DNA from: UBA11579 sp039714215
Lineage (GTDB): Bacteria; Chloroflexota; Anaerolineae; Anaerolineales; UBA11579
Assembly: GCA_039714215.1 (NCBI GenBank)
Contig: JBDLJU010000035.1
Coordinates: 1 to 18,028 of the forward strand
Direction of reading: 5' to 3'
DNA length: 18,028 nt
The position numbers and the translations under genes are program-made. Of this stretch, positions 1 to 6,745 are shown in pieces (the stretch's first letter is position 1; each line of letters opens with the position of its first letter). The notes under the pieces are model-generated. The model was not told where the DNA came from. It made no database searches and was given only the letters and a program-made list of their open reading frames with translations.

Positions 1-17
1 AGAGCGGTTCTTGCTCT

Positions 18-52
18 TCTCCTGAATCAGTGCGCAGCACTGATCGGGGAGA
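18..52. repeat. Intergenic hairpin (perfect 8-bp stem)
   Basis: ATCAGTGC (26-33) and GCACTGAT (37-44) form a perfect inverted repeat around a GCA loop. It is flanked by TCTCC (18-22) and GGAGA (48-52), which extend the symmetry across a three-base mismatch. A G-rich tract follows (46-69). No T-run follows on either strand, so this is not a canonical intrinsic terminator. It could be a REP-like or mobile-element remnant left where the first Rhs tip was inserted. Its function is unknown. Confidence 0.5.
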
Positions 53-112
53 GGGTTTGGGGTGGGGGTTGAATTACATCGAACAGCTTAATCTAACTAC
101 ACCAGCTTTGGT

Positions 113-982
113 TTGATGGACTACAATGCTCGTTTTTACAGCCAGAGTTTGGGCAAGTTCACACAATCGGATACCGTGATACCAGGGTTAACGAATTCAC
201 AGAATTGGAATCGCCTGAGTTATGTAAATAACAATCCTGTCAAGTATAATGACCCTAGTGGGCATATGCCGGAATGGGAATGCGGGTTTGCTGCCGGAGG
301 TTGTGGTACAAATTATGGAAATCACGCTTCTGATCCGGAAACTGGTGACGAAACAAATTCGAATAATACAAATATGTGTACAACTGAACAAAATACGTAT
401 TCTGTTCAAATGCATATTCCTACTCGAAATAATTATGATTCGGGTGATAGTTATAATGGACCAGAAGAAGATCGAAATACGATGACTTACAGACAACCAA
501 CAAGTGTTGAAACAGTTGTTAACGCTTTTGAGCTTGGTAATTGGGCGGCAACTTTTCATTCCAGGGTGACTTGGAATCCTGCTACGCAAGGACCAGCTAA
601 TTATTCAATCAATGTTAATTATTCTCAAGAAAATTCTTATAATGAAAGAGGATTATTAATTTGGCAAGAGAGTGGAGTCTATATCAATGAAATTGAAACT
701 TTTAATAGAACTGGTCAGAGTTTTACTCAGATAGTATCGGTATTCAATGGGAGTTCTGCGAATAGAGGCAAGGTTTACAGAGGTATATCATCAGATATAA
801 AAGGTTCGTTTGGCTATTATTCTGGTTACGAAGTTAATTCTGATATCCTGAATCTCGGCAGCACAATAAAAATATTCCTGAATAGTAATAGTGATAAGCT
901 TGGTGTCGCTCTTATAACTTTACATGTTCCCGAACCCCCTCAGCTAGATTTTGAACAATCTTTTCCGAATATTTGTAATTGA
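113..982 (+). CDS. Orphan Rhs/YD-repeat C-terminal tip (fragment), candidate toxin domain 1
   Basis: This is the last part of an Rhs repeat-associated core followed by a variable C-terminal domain. The core end is clear: GLMDYNARFYS, then SYVNNNPVKYNDPSGHMPE at about residues 36-54. In full-length Rhs proteins this boundary is where the core ends and the polymorphic toxin tip begins. The roughly 235 residues after it are Asn/Ser/Tyr-rich, without TM segments or a family I recognise. Homology to the second tip (2610-3569) begins abruptly near 98. A TAA at 89-91 closes the frame and no Shine-Dalgarno precedes the TTG (113) or ATG (116), so this is probably a displaced tip with no cage of its own, translated poorly or only after recombination into an upstream rhs gene. 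The toxin role is inferred from position; no catalytic motif was identified. Confidence 0.7.
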   Translation: MMDYNARFYSQSLGKFTQSDTVIPGLTNSQNWNRLSYVNNNPVKYNDPSGHMPEWECGFAAGGCGTNYGNHASDPETGDETNSNNTNMCTTEQNTYSVQMHIPTRNNYDSGDSYNGPEEDRNTMTYRQPTSVETVVNAFELGNWAATFHSRVTWNPATQGPANYSINVNYSQENSYNERGLLIWQESGVYINEIETFNRTGQSFTQIVSVFNGSSANRGKVYRGISSDIKGSFGYYSGYEVNSDILNLGSTIKIFLNSNSDKLGVALITLHVPEPPQLDFEQSFPNICN

Positions 983-1036
983 TTTATAATTCGGCAACTT
1001 GCTATTAATTTCTATCACAAAATTTGGAGATAATAA

Positions 1037-1552
1037 ATGGTTTATTATAAAAAAATCGTTCTTCTCATAATAGTTCTATTTCTCACCTCATGTTTGAACA
1101 ACAATATTGAAATTGGGGAAATCTCAATACTTAATGTTGAACCAAAACCGGAGTTGCCGATAACAGGAGAGGTATCAATATTTTTACCTGAAATGGGAAG
1201 ACAATATGAGATTAATAAAGAGCCAATTACAATCTTTATTGAGAATAAATCTGATAACCGGATTAGGTTTTCCTCAGATTATTGCACTGAAGTTTTTCGT
1301 ATGATTGAAAAAGATGGGGTTATGGAATATGAAAAGATTGAAGCTATAATTCCAAATATTGGTCCTGATTATTTTTATTATGATCCTGCAGGAGAGGGAT
1401 CATATCAGGGGTTATTTCAATTTGCTGTAAAATTACCACGAAATGAAGGGCCAATAAATTTGCGATTATTTATACGAGGAAGAATTATTGATGAAGAAAT
1501 GAAACTCGGTGATGAATTAGGAGCATATTTAGATTTTACGGTTGTTCCGTAG
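1037..1552 (+). CDS. Predicted lipoprotein, candidate immunity protein for Rhs tip 1
   Basis: A 171-aa protein with a classic lipoprotein signal: K5-K6, a hydrophobic stretch, and a lipobox LTSC ending at Cys19. The mature part is acidic and predicted beta-rich, with no domain I can name. It would be anchored on the outer face of the cytoplasmic membrane. The ATG has a good ribosome-binding site (GGAG about 8 nt upstream), in contrast to the tip gene 54 bp before it. Lipidated or secreted immunity proteins are known partners of toxins that act outside the cytoplasm, and its place directly behind an Rhs tip fits that. The pairing is inference. A TATAAT at 985-990 could give it its own promoter, but I see no matching -35. 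Confidence 0.65.
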   Translation: MVYYKKIVLLIIVLFLTSCLNNNIEIGEISILNVEPKPELPITGEVSIFLPEMGRQYEINKEPITIFIENKSDNRIRFSSDYCTEVFRMIEKDGVMEYEKIEAIIPNIGPDYFYYDPAGEGSYQGLFQFAVKLPRNEGPINLRLFIRGRIIDEEMKLGDELGAYLDFTVVP

Positions 1553-1617
1553 AAGGAAATTATTGGGCTCTACATTTAAAGTGGCAGATTGGATTATGTT
1601 TCTGGGATGAGGATATT

Positions 1618-1953
1618 GTGGGTTTAATTGACTTCGTAATTTCGGCTGGGGGTGGTTATGCCCAAGGGACAAATATGGTGTTAGGGGAGGATAATAACTT
1701 AGGTTTACCTCCAATGCTCATGGTTGGTCAAGGGACATTGGTAAATGGGTACGATTTTTTACTGGGTACAGTTGGTAAAAGTGCTGCTACTATTGTGGGC
1801 GGCCCTGTTGGATGGTTAGCTGGAGTAGGTGCAGACTTTGTGACAACAGGTGCGAGTTTGTTTTATGATACCGCGTCTGCAAATGGAGATATTGAAACAA
1901 TATTTACTCTTGGTGTTTCTCCAGAGGGAGTCTATTTAATATTTTGGCCATAA
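1618..1953 (+). CDS. Gly-rich hydrophobic ORF, possible displaced toxin tip
   Basis: 111 aa from a GTG with GAGG a few bases upstream. The frame is actually open from 1516, overlapping the end of the lipoprotein gene, so this may be a fragment of a longer reading frame. The protein has two Gly/Ala-rich hydrophobic stretches (around residues 5-18 and 45-80, including GKSAATIVGGPVGWLAG) and ends in a short hydrophobic tail. Nothing in it is a family I recognise. It is followed after 10 bp by a three-TM protein with a clear ribosome-binding site. A membrane-active tip paired with a membrane immunity protein is one reading; a decayed segment of an Rhs tip that has lost its core leader is another. 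It may not be expressed as drawn. Confidence 0.45.
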   Translation: MGLIDFVISAGGGYAQGTNMVLGEDNNLGLPPMLMVGQGTLVNGYDFLLGTVGKSAATIVGGPVGWLAGVGADFVTTGASLFYDTASANGDIETIFTLGVSPEGVYLIFWP

Positions 1954-1963
1954 AGGAAATTTG

Positions 1964-2311
1964 ATGAATTTGTATTCTCTAACTTCGTATTGTTTGATAA
2001 TTGTTGGCGTATCATTTTTTTATTGGATCTCTCGAGATGTCTTTGCATATAGATCTGAAATGAGGCAGGAAAAGGTAAAGAGTGATTTAAAATTTAAAAC
2101 CATCGTTATTAAAACACTCTTGAAATCTATTATCATTAGTGTCTCTTTTTTAAGCAGTGCAATGCTATGCTCTAAAGAAAATATTCCTAACTTCGACGAT
2201 ATTTTTTTATATGCAAGTTGTATTTTTGGGACGATATTTTTCCCTTTTATCCTGATTTTCTTTAATGTAAAAATTTATTACGAAAAGGGAGTTGATGATA
2301 TATTAGAATAA
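1964..2311 (+). CDS. Small three-TM membrane protein, candidate immunity protein
   Basis: 115 aa. The ATG at 1964 is preferred over the TTG at 1961 because AGGAAA sits 4-9 bases upstream of it. Three hydrophobic helices are visible: about residues 8-24, 48-66 (with the sequence SIIISVSFLSSAML) and 78-103. A Lys/Arg-rich loop (residues 31-47) lies between the first two. No family is recognised. It follows the Gly-rich ORF by 10 bp and so forms a pair with it. Multi-TM immunity proteins commonly protect against pore-forming or membrane-targeting toxins in Rhs/CDI-type systems, which is the basis for the suggestion. There is no motif-level proof. Confidence 0.55.
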   Translation: MNLYSLTSYCLIIVGVSFFYWISRDVFAYRSEMRQEKVKSDLKFKTIVIKTLLKSIIISVSFLSSAMLCSKENIPNFDDIFLYASCIFGTIFFPFILIFFNVKIYYEKGVDDILE

Positions 2312-2609
2312 AATCGAGATTTTTCCGTGAACATGGTAGTGTAACCTCAAATCAGCACCTTACAAACCCTCATTTGAGGGAAAATAAATTGACACCCCCC
2401 TCCAAATGCGCGACGATAGGGTCGAGCGGTGAGCCCGACTCCGAGTACTGGTATAGAGGTCTTCGTGCCAGGGCGTCAGGATAGATCCTGGCAAACAATG
2501 TTTGCTAATCAGGAGCGCCCAACCTCATTGGGACACCGCTCATTTCCATTCGAAATGCGGGTGGCAATGCATGACGGCAGTTTCATTGCCCGCCTAACAG
2601 CAGCGATAC
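2312..2609. other. Gene-free spacer rich in inverted repeats, before Rhs tip 2
   Basis: About 300 bp without a credible gene. A perfect 6-bp hairpin (CCCTCA/TGAGGG, 2367-2380) lies 56 bp after the membrane-protein gene and is followed by an A-rich run, not T, so it is at best a weak terminator. TTGACA at 2389-2394 resembles a -35 box but has no good -10. From 2421 on the sequence is GC-richer than its surroundings and holds a succession of hairpins (separate entry). The Rhs reading frame resumes at about 2598, right after an in-frame TAA at 2595-2597. Confidence 0.5.
2421..2590. repeat. Cluster of six consecutive inverted repeats (possible structured element)
   Basis: Successive stems are: GTCGAGC/GCCCGAC (2421-2439, one mismatch); GCCAGG/CCTGGC (2467-2492) with a nested CAGGA/TCCTG; GCAAAC/GTTTGC around AAT (2491-2505, perfect); CCCAA/TTGGG (2518-2532, perfect); CATTTC/GAAATG (2541-2557, perfect); GGCAATG/CATTGCC (2563-2590, perfect, 14-nt loop). 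The series stops just before the Rhs frame resumes. It could be a structured RNA, a recombination or transposition end, or an interspersed repeat. A GTG ORF crosses it (2429-2623), but I take that as chance. Confidence 0.45.
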
Positions 2610-3569
2610 ATGCCCTTCGGTGAAGTTCGTAACTTGCCCGACCTGATACCAATATCCGAAACAGACTTCGGATTCACAGGGCAGCGGGCCTACACCGGGT
2701 TTGGATTAATCGACTACCGCGCAAGATTTTACAGTCCTTATCTTAACCGGTTCATCCAACCTGATTCGATTGTACCAAATTTGACGAACAGTCAGAGCTG
2801 GAATCGCTTTAGCTACGTGAACAACTCTCCGGTGATGTACAATGACCCAAAAGGGCATATGGCAGAAGGAGAATGCGGATACTATGGCTGTGGGAATGTT
2901 AATACTTGGGAAGGGTACCGTCCAACTCGTCCTGAGCATAAATGGCCTGGGGGCGTCGTTCCTACTTATCCACAAGAGCCGGTTTCGAAAGACAAAGAAG
3001 GGCTATTTAAAAAAATTGGTCGAATTGCCGGTGAGTTTTTTGGAATAATAACAATCGTACATGGAGTTGGGAACCGGAAACCAGTTTTTGAAAGCGACGT
3101 ATTAGAATTTGGAAGTTTTGATGCAGAGAGAGTAAAATATGGAGACGCACCATTATATTTAATCGCCGAAAAAGGGTTAGGAATTACAGGCAAATATACA
3201 ACAACTACTGTCACTTTCAACCCCCATTTTGCGGTATCAATTCGTTATCAAGTTGCAGTAAAGCAATCCGAAAATTACTCTTCAGGATATGGAGGTTATG
3301 CAGCTTATGAGGGCACAAATGGAAATAGTCTCTTTAATGGACCTACTACGTCAGCTGAAATTGGAGCATATTCCTATTCAACAACTGTTTCATCAGTAGA
3401 TGATGTTACAGGGTCAACTACTAGTAGGGTTGGTGTATATGCTAGCACTAAGTATCCCGAAGAATTTGGTTTAGGATTGGGAGTATTAGTATTTGGTCCA
3501 ATCATAGTTAATTCTATGGCTACAGGCGGGGCGGCTACAGCCTTAGAACTAGCCTTGCAACCTAAATAA
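2610..3569 (+). CDS. Orphan Rhs/YD-repeat C-terminal tip (fragment), candidate toxin domain 2
   Basis: 319 aa. It keeps more of the Rhs core end than tip 1: PFGEVR (residues 2-7), then GFTGQRAYTGFGLIDYRARF, then SYVNNSPVMYNDPKGHMAE, with ECGYYGCG at the junction. The variable part that follows has a basic segment and hydrophobic patch (FKKIGRIAGEFFGIITIVHG), a beta-rich middle (GKYTTTTVTFNPHFAVSIRY) and a C-terminal hydrophobic stretch (GLGLGVLVFGPIIV). I do not recognise the toxin class. The open frame starts after TAA 2595-2597 and the only ATG lacks a Shine-Dalgarno, again typical of a displaced tip. It is followed after 14 bp by a gene with a near-perfect ribosome-binding site. A full Rhs protein is normally above 1,000 residues, so the shell is missing. 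Confidence 0.75.
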   Translation: MPFGEVRNLPDLIPISETDFGFTGQRAYTGFGLIDYRARFYSPYLNRFIQPDSIVPNLTNSQSWNRFSYVNNSPVMYNDPKGHMAEGECGYYGCGNVNTWEGYRPTRPEHKWPGGVVPTYPQEPVSKDKEGLFKKIGRIAGEFFGIITIVHGVGNRKPVFESDVLEFGSFDAERVKYGDAPLYLIAEKGLGITGKYTTTTVTFNPHFAVSIRYQVAVKQSENYSSGYGGYAAYEGTNGNSLFNGPTTSAEIGAYSYSTTVSSVDDVTGSTTSRVGVYASTKYPEEFGLGLGVLVFGPIIVNSMATGGAATALELALQPK

Positions 3570-3583
3570 AGAAGGAGGATTTT

Positions 3584-4330
3584 ATGGTCTTTAAAAGAGA
3601 ATATAGTAAAGTTGTTGAGGGCAAAACAGCAAGTTCAACGCTGAAGATGAACCAAAGTGAATTTAATAATGAATGTGAATACAAATGTTTGGTGGCTTTG
3701 GTAGCTATATCAGAAAGGCATGATTACGATGCAGCAAAGAGAATCTTGGAGGAGGTTGCGCTTGTGGGGTGTAGTAAATTAGGGAAAGGTCTTTACAAGG
3801 AAGCGCAACTAATTTTGAAGCTTAGGGAAGGGAAAGAGCTTGACAGGCTTATTTACCTGGCAGATGAAATTATTGAAATAAATCCGGAGTCAGCATTTGC
3901 CAGATCATTTAAAGGGTATTTAGCTATTAGGCTTGGAAATCCAAAGGTAGGAATTGATTATTATCTTGAAATAATTAGGGATTATCCACAAGCATATTGG
4001 GTTTATCATCAAATGGTGAGATTTTTATTCGAAAATAATCAAGTAAAAGAGTCACGACCTTATATTTCAAATATTAGGCCAAGAAGTATAAGATGCCTGT
4101 ATTATTTGGGGAACTTCTTTTTTTCTTCTCGTCTAAATTTCCTCTATTTTTTTCTGGATTTTGTGATCGGCTTGGTTTCAAATTCAATAACTGCTACTTT
4201 ACCTTTTTTAGGAATCCCAGTCATTTTAACCATATACGCCTTCATTAAACGAGAGGTCTCCTTATATAAGAAATTTTTTATTTGTATTGTTCAAGGCATT
4301 GTTGTTACTTATTTAATTTCGCTAAGCTAA
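3584..4330 (+). CDS. TPR-like protein with C-terminal membrane segments, candidate immunity protein for tip 2
   Basis: 248 aa. The start is fixed by GGAGG 6 bases upstream of the ATG. Residues about 35-160 look helical and TPR-like (EVALVGCSKLGKGLYKEAQL; AFARSFKGYLAIRLGNPKVG; DYPQAYWVYHQMVRFLFENN). The last 75 residues hold two to three TM helices (LNFLYFFLDFVIGLV; ATLPFLGIPVILTIYAFI; FFICIVQGIVVTYLISL). This suggests a cytoplasmic repeat domain anchored by its C-terminus. It lies 14 bp behind Rhs tip 2 and is probably co-transcribed with it. By position it is the cognate immunity candidate, which is inference; a generic TPR membrane protein is the alternative. Confidence 0.6.
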   Translation: MVFKREYSKVVEGKTASSTLKMNQSEFNNECEYKCLVALVAISERHDYDAAKRILEEVALVGCSKLGKGLYKEAQLILKLREGKELDRLIYLADEIIEINPESAFARSFKGYLAIRLGNPKVGIDYYLEIIRDYPQAYWVYHQMVRFLFENNQVKESRPYISNIRPRSIRCLYYLGNFFFSSRLNFLYFFLDFVIGLVSNSITATLPFLGIPVILTIYAFIKREVSLYKKFFICIVQGIVVTYLISLS

Positions 4331-4510
4331 GCCTGTACAATGGCTCAAAGATTTTGGAGCACTATGGCATGATTTTGCCCCATGAACAGATTTAATTTGA
4401 ATCGATTGGTTGCAAGGTGAATGGACTACTTTAATTCTATTCTAAAAGATTTCCCCTTACAGAGCAGAGCACCTTTCCTGGTTAGTTTCAGGTGCAGTCG
4501 AGGTGCAAAT

Positions 4511-4591
4511 TGGGTGGAAACAATGGACGCTGTGGATGTGATAGACGCTTTACATCTTGGTTTACTTGACTGGGTGGATACAATAGACGCT
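4511..4591 (+). repeat. 60-bp-spaced imperfect direct repeat
   Basis: The 21 bases at 4511-4531 (TGGGTGGAAACA then ATGGACGCT) recur at 4571-4591 with two changes, exactly 60 bp apart. A shorter third copy of the ATAGACGCT core lies at 4541-4549, and GGTTTAC occurs at 4559-4565 and 4592-4598. It may be a decayed tandem repeat or a recombination site at the edge of the accessory region. Confidence 0.55.
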
Positions 4592-4620
4592 GGTTTACCT
4601 CGTAGACTCCCAACTACAAA

Positions 4621-4649
4621 ACCAGGAAGGTTTTTAAAACCTTCCTGGT
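4621..4649 (-). terminator. Strong inverted repeat, probable terminator of the redox operon
   Basis: ACCAGGAAGGTTTT (4621-4634) and its exact reverse complement (4636-4649) flank a single T, so the likely fold is a 10-bp GC-rich stem with an A/T loop. Read on the - strand the stem is followed by TTTTG, which suits the operon ending at 4703. On the + strand there is no T-run, but the stem could still shield against convergent transcription from 4330. Confidence 0.6.
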
Positions 4650-4660
4650 CTGCTGTATTG

Positions 4661-4677
4661 ATCGAACGAAGTTCGGT
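4661..4677. repeat. Small GAA-loop hairpin, copy 1
   Basis: ATCGAAC and GTTCGGT flank a GAA loop. A near-identical element (ATTGAAC, GAA, GTTCGAT) lies at 14696-14712, and the match extends a few bases to each side. Both copies lie within about 40 bases downstream of a - strand stop codon, so this may be a recurring 3'-end or REP-type element of this genome. Confidence 0.5.
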
Positions 4678-4702
4678 TTGATTTTTGAGTATTGATCAAA
4701 AA

Positions 4703-5929
4703 TTAATCCGTTGCAGCGTGTAAGGCCGGTTCCGGGTTGTGGTCAACGATCTTGAGGTATTTGGCGCCGAGGGTGAAGATCATCAATCCGATGGCGAGGA
4801 TCCCCAGGGCAGCGGAGATTTCAACTGCTGAGGGGAAATACTGGGTGTACACAGGCAGGTTGCTCATCGGGATCGGGGCTTGCACCACCAGCTGGCCGAC
4901 CATGTTGGTGTCCCAGCGGTAAGCAATCACGCCGCCGATGACCATCACCAGGGCTGCCGTACGCGTGATCGGGTTCCTGCGCATGCGTTCATTGAGCAGG
5001 ATCACGATCGGGATCAGTGCGCCGAGGATGATCTCGCCAAACCAGAAGTTGACTGCAAGCGGACCCGAGGTGAGCAGGTGTAATCCTTCTTCCCGCCCGG
5101 GCTGGTAGGTGTAAGTCATCGCAAACACGTCCCAGAAGCGCAGGTAGAGGTAAGGCACCAGCCACCAGCCAAGGAATTTGGCGACTTTGTTGAGCAGATC
5201 AACGCGCACGTTGCTCTCTGGCTGCAGCCTTCCGACGATCCAGGTTGCCAGGGTGGTCATTGCCATTCCGCCCGCCCCTGCAGAGATGATGAACAGGGCG
5301 GCCAGTCCCGGCCGGTACCAGATCGGGCGGGCGATCAGCACGCCGTAGGTGGCGCCCAGGGAGCTCTGGTGCAGCAGGGAAAGCCCGAGCCCGGCAACTG
5401 CCAGGTAAGGCGCATAGTGATGGACGCTTTCCATTTTTACAACCAGCCTGGGGAATTTCGCTCGCAGCCAGGGCAGGCGGGCAAAGTTGGGCATATTTTC
5501 CAGCATCAGCACCGAGAAGTACAGTCCGACGCACATGGTGACTTCCCATAGTACGGAGTGCACGTTCCAGAAGACAAAGCCGTGCCAGAAGCGGTCAGGC
5601 CGCCCAATGTCGAGCAGCAGGCACATCATTGCCATGCCGTAGCCGATCAGGCCGATGTAGGCCGCGGTGCGGGCAATCGGCTCGTATTCTTTTAGTTTCA
5701 GCAGGTAAACGGCGGCGCAGAACAAGAAAGCGCCGGCGCTGAGTGCAATTGAGGACAGGTCAACGGTGATCCACAGTCCCCAGGGGACCAGGTCGCTGAG
5801 GTTGGTGAGGTACAGCCCGTTGATGATCACGTAGATCCCGGTGCCGACTCCCACAGTGATGAAAATCGCCAATACTGCCATCCACAGGTGGAAATTGGTA
5901 GGGCGAAAGTTCTTGATTTTAGCGATCAT
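4703..5929 (-). CDS. NrfD/HybB-family integral membrane quinone-interacting subunit
   Basis: 408 aa with about ten TM helices (near residues 14-36, 53-77, 85-108, 123-145, 173-197, 207-232, 244-270, 292-315, 322-345, 369-394). Length and motifs, such as LLLDIGRPDRFWH before a W(N)xHSxLWEV segment, fit the NrfD/PsrC superfamily and are closest in look to HybB-type subunits. Known members bind menaquinone and pass electrons to or from a four-cluster Fe-S partner. Exactly such a partner lies immediately upstream: its TAG stop is 2 bp before this ATG, and GGAGG for this gene lies inside its 3' end, so translation is probably coupled. No catalytic subunit follows; the operon ends here. Which direction electrons flow cannot be read from the sequence. 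Confidence 0.9.
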   Translation of the reverse strand: MIAKIKNFRPTNFHLWMAVLAIFITVGVGTGIYVIINGLYLTNLSDLVPWGLWITVDLSSIALSAGAFLFCAAVYLLKLKEYEPIARTAAYIGLIGYGMAMMCLLLDIGRPDRFWHGFVFWNVHSVLWEVTMCVGLYFSVLMLENMPNFARLPWLRAKFPRLVVKMESVHHYAPYLAVAGLGLSLLHQSSLGATYGVLIARPIWYRPGLAALFIISAGAGGMAMTTLATWIVGRLQPESNVRVDLLNKVAKFLGWWLVPYLYLRFWDVFAMTYTYQPGREEGLHLLTSGPLAVNFWFGEIILGALIPIVILLNERMRRNPITRTAALVMVIGGVIAYRWDTNMVGQLVVQAPIPMSNLPVYTQYFPSAVEISAALGILAIGLMIFTLGAKYLKIVDHNPEPALHAATD

Positions 5930-5931
5930 GG

Positions 5932-6723
5932 CTAGCTTGCCTCCACTGAGCCGTCGGTTGCGGGCAGGTAGTAGATCCGGGTGCCGGTGCCGAGTTCTTC
6001 GCGCAGCCGGTAATGCGGATTGTTCTTCAGCGCCAGGCTGACGTTGGATTCCGGGTCATTCAGGTTGCCGAAGATCCTCGCTTCGGTGGGGCAGGCGTTG
6101 ACGCATGCCGGCGTGGCGGACATGTCAACCCCGGGGGTGAGGCCAAGTTCCAGGCCGCGGTCGATGCGCTGGACGCAGAAGGTGCATTTTTCTACGACAC
6201 CGCGCTCGCGGCGTTCCACATCCGGTTCTCCCCATTCCGGGACCTGCGGGTTATCGCCGTCAAAGTCTTTCCAGTTGAAAGAGCGCGCCTGGTAAGGGCA
6301 GGCTGCCTGGCAGTAGCGGCAGCCAATGCACAGGTCATAGTCCATCATCACGATGCCGTCTTCACGGTAGTAGCTGGCGCCCACCGGGCAGACTGAGACA
6401 CAGGGTGCATGTTCGCAGTGCTGGCAGGGGACAGGTAAGTAGACATCTTTCTCACCAACTTTGTCGGCCTGGTAAATATGGTTCCAGGAAATGTCTGGGG
6501 CCACGTCGTTGCTTGCCTTGCAAGCCAGGTCGCAGTAATCACAGCCGATGCATTTTTCCTGGTCGATCACCATTGCCCAGCTGTATTCGCTGTCATGCCC
6601 GGCGCTGCTTTCTGGAGGGCTGAACAGCTGTTTCTTGTTGGCGGCATCGAGGATTGCAGTTGCGCCAACCCCGGTTGCGAGCAGTTTGAGAAAATCTCTT
6701 CGTTGGAGCTTTGTATCAGTCAT
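5932..6723 (-). CDS. Tat-exported four-[4Fe-4S] ferredoxin-type subunit (NrfC/HybA/DmsB family)
   Basis: 263 aa. The ATG at 6723 is chosen because AGGAG lies 8 bases upstream; the longer frame from a GTG at 6759 would overlap the cytochrome gene. The N-terminus carries a twin-arginine signal (QRRDFLKLLATG, Arg8-Arg9), so it is folded and exported. Sixteen Cys ligands are visible in four sets: C58/61/64/68, C100/103/108/112, C132/135/138/142 and C180/183/207/211. This is the standard layout of the electron-wiring subunit found beside NrfD-type membrane proteins. It sits between the heptaheme cytochrome and the NrfD subunit, and should pass electrons between the quinone site and the hemes. No odd substitutions were seen in the ligands. 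Confidence 0.93.
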   Translation of the reverse strand: MTDTKLQRRDFLKLLATGVGATAILDAANKKQLFSPPESSAGHDSEYSWAMVIDQEKCIGCDYCDLACKASNDVAPDISWNHIYQADKVGEKDVYLPVPCQHCEHAPCVSVCPVGASYYREDGIVMMDYDLCIGCRYCQAACPYQARSFNWKDFDGDNPQVPEWGEPDVERRERGVVEKCTFCVQRIDRGLELGLTPGVDMSATPACVNACPTEARIFGNLNDPESNVSLALKNNPHYRLREELGTGTRIYYLPATDGSVEAS

Positions 6724-6745
6724 TGTCGTTTCTCCTAGAGGTAGA

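Larger units (their letters stand above)
4331..4702. other. Gene-free boundary between the Rhs array and the redox operon
   Basis: About 370 bp between a + strand gene and the - strand nrfD-like gene. It holds imperfect direct repeats (4511-4531 and 4571-4591), a 14-bp inverted repeat (4621-4649), a small GAA-loop hairpin (4661-4677) that recurs at 14696-14712, and an ATTTTTGA/TCAAAAAT inverted repeat (4680-4703). An 86-codon frame from 4421 reads through the repeats and the hairpins and has no proper ribosome-binding site, so I do not call it. Confidence 0.6.

Noticed and set aside
2361..2400. Intrinsic terminator for the 1964-2311 gene
   Set aside because: The CCCTCA/TGAGGG stem is perfect but is followed by A-rich, not T-rich, sequence.
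2541..2590. tRNA-like or CRISPR-like structure
   Set aside because: The stems do not fit a cloverleaf and there are no regularly spaced identical repeats.
2429..2623. 64-codon GTG ORF before Rhs tip 2
   Set aside because: It crosses the hairpin cluster, is in a different frame from the Rhs core, has no ribosome-binding site and matches nothing I know.
4421..4681. 86-codon ORF after the Rhs array
   Set aside because: It reads through the direct repeats and both hairpins, ends in the terminator region and has a badly spaced ribosome-binding site.
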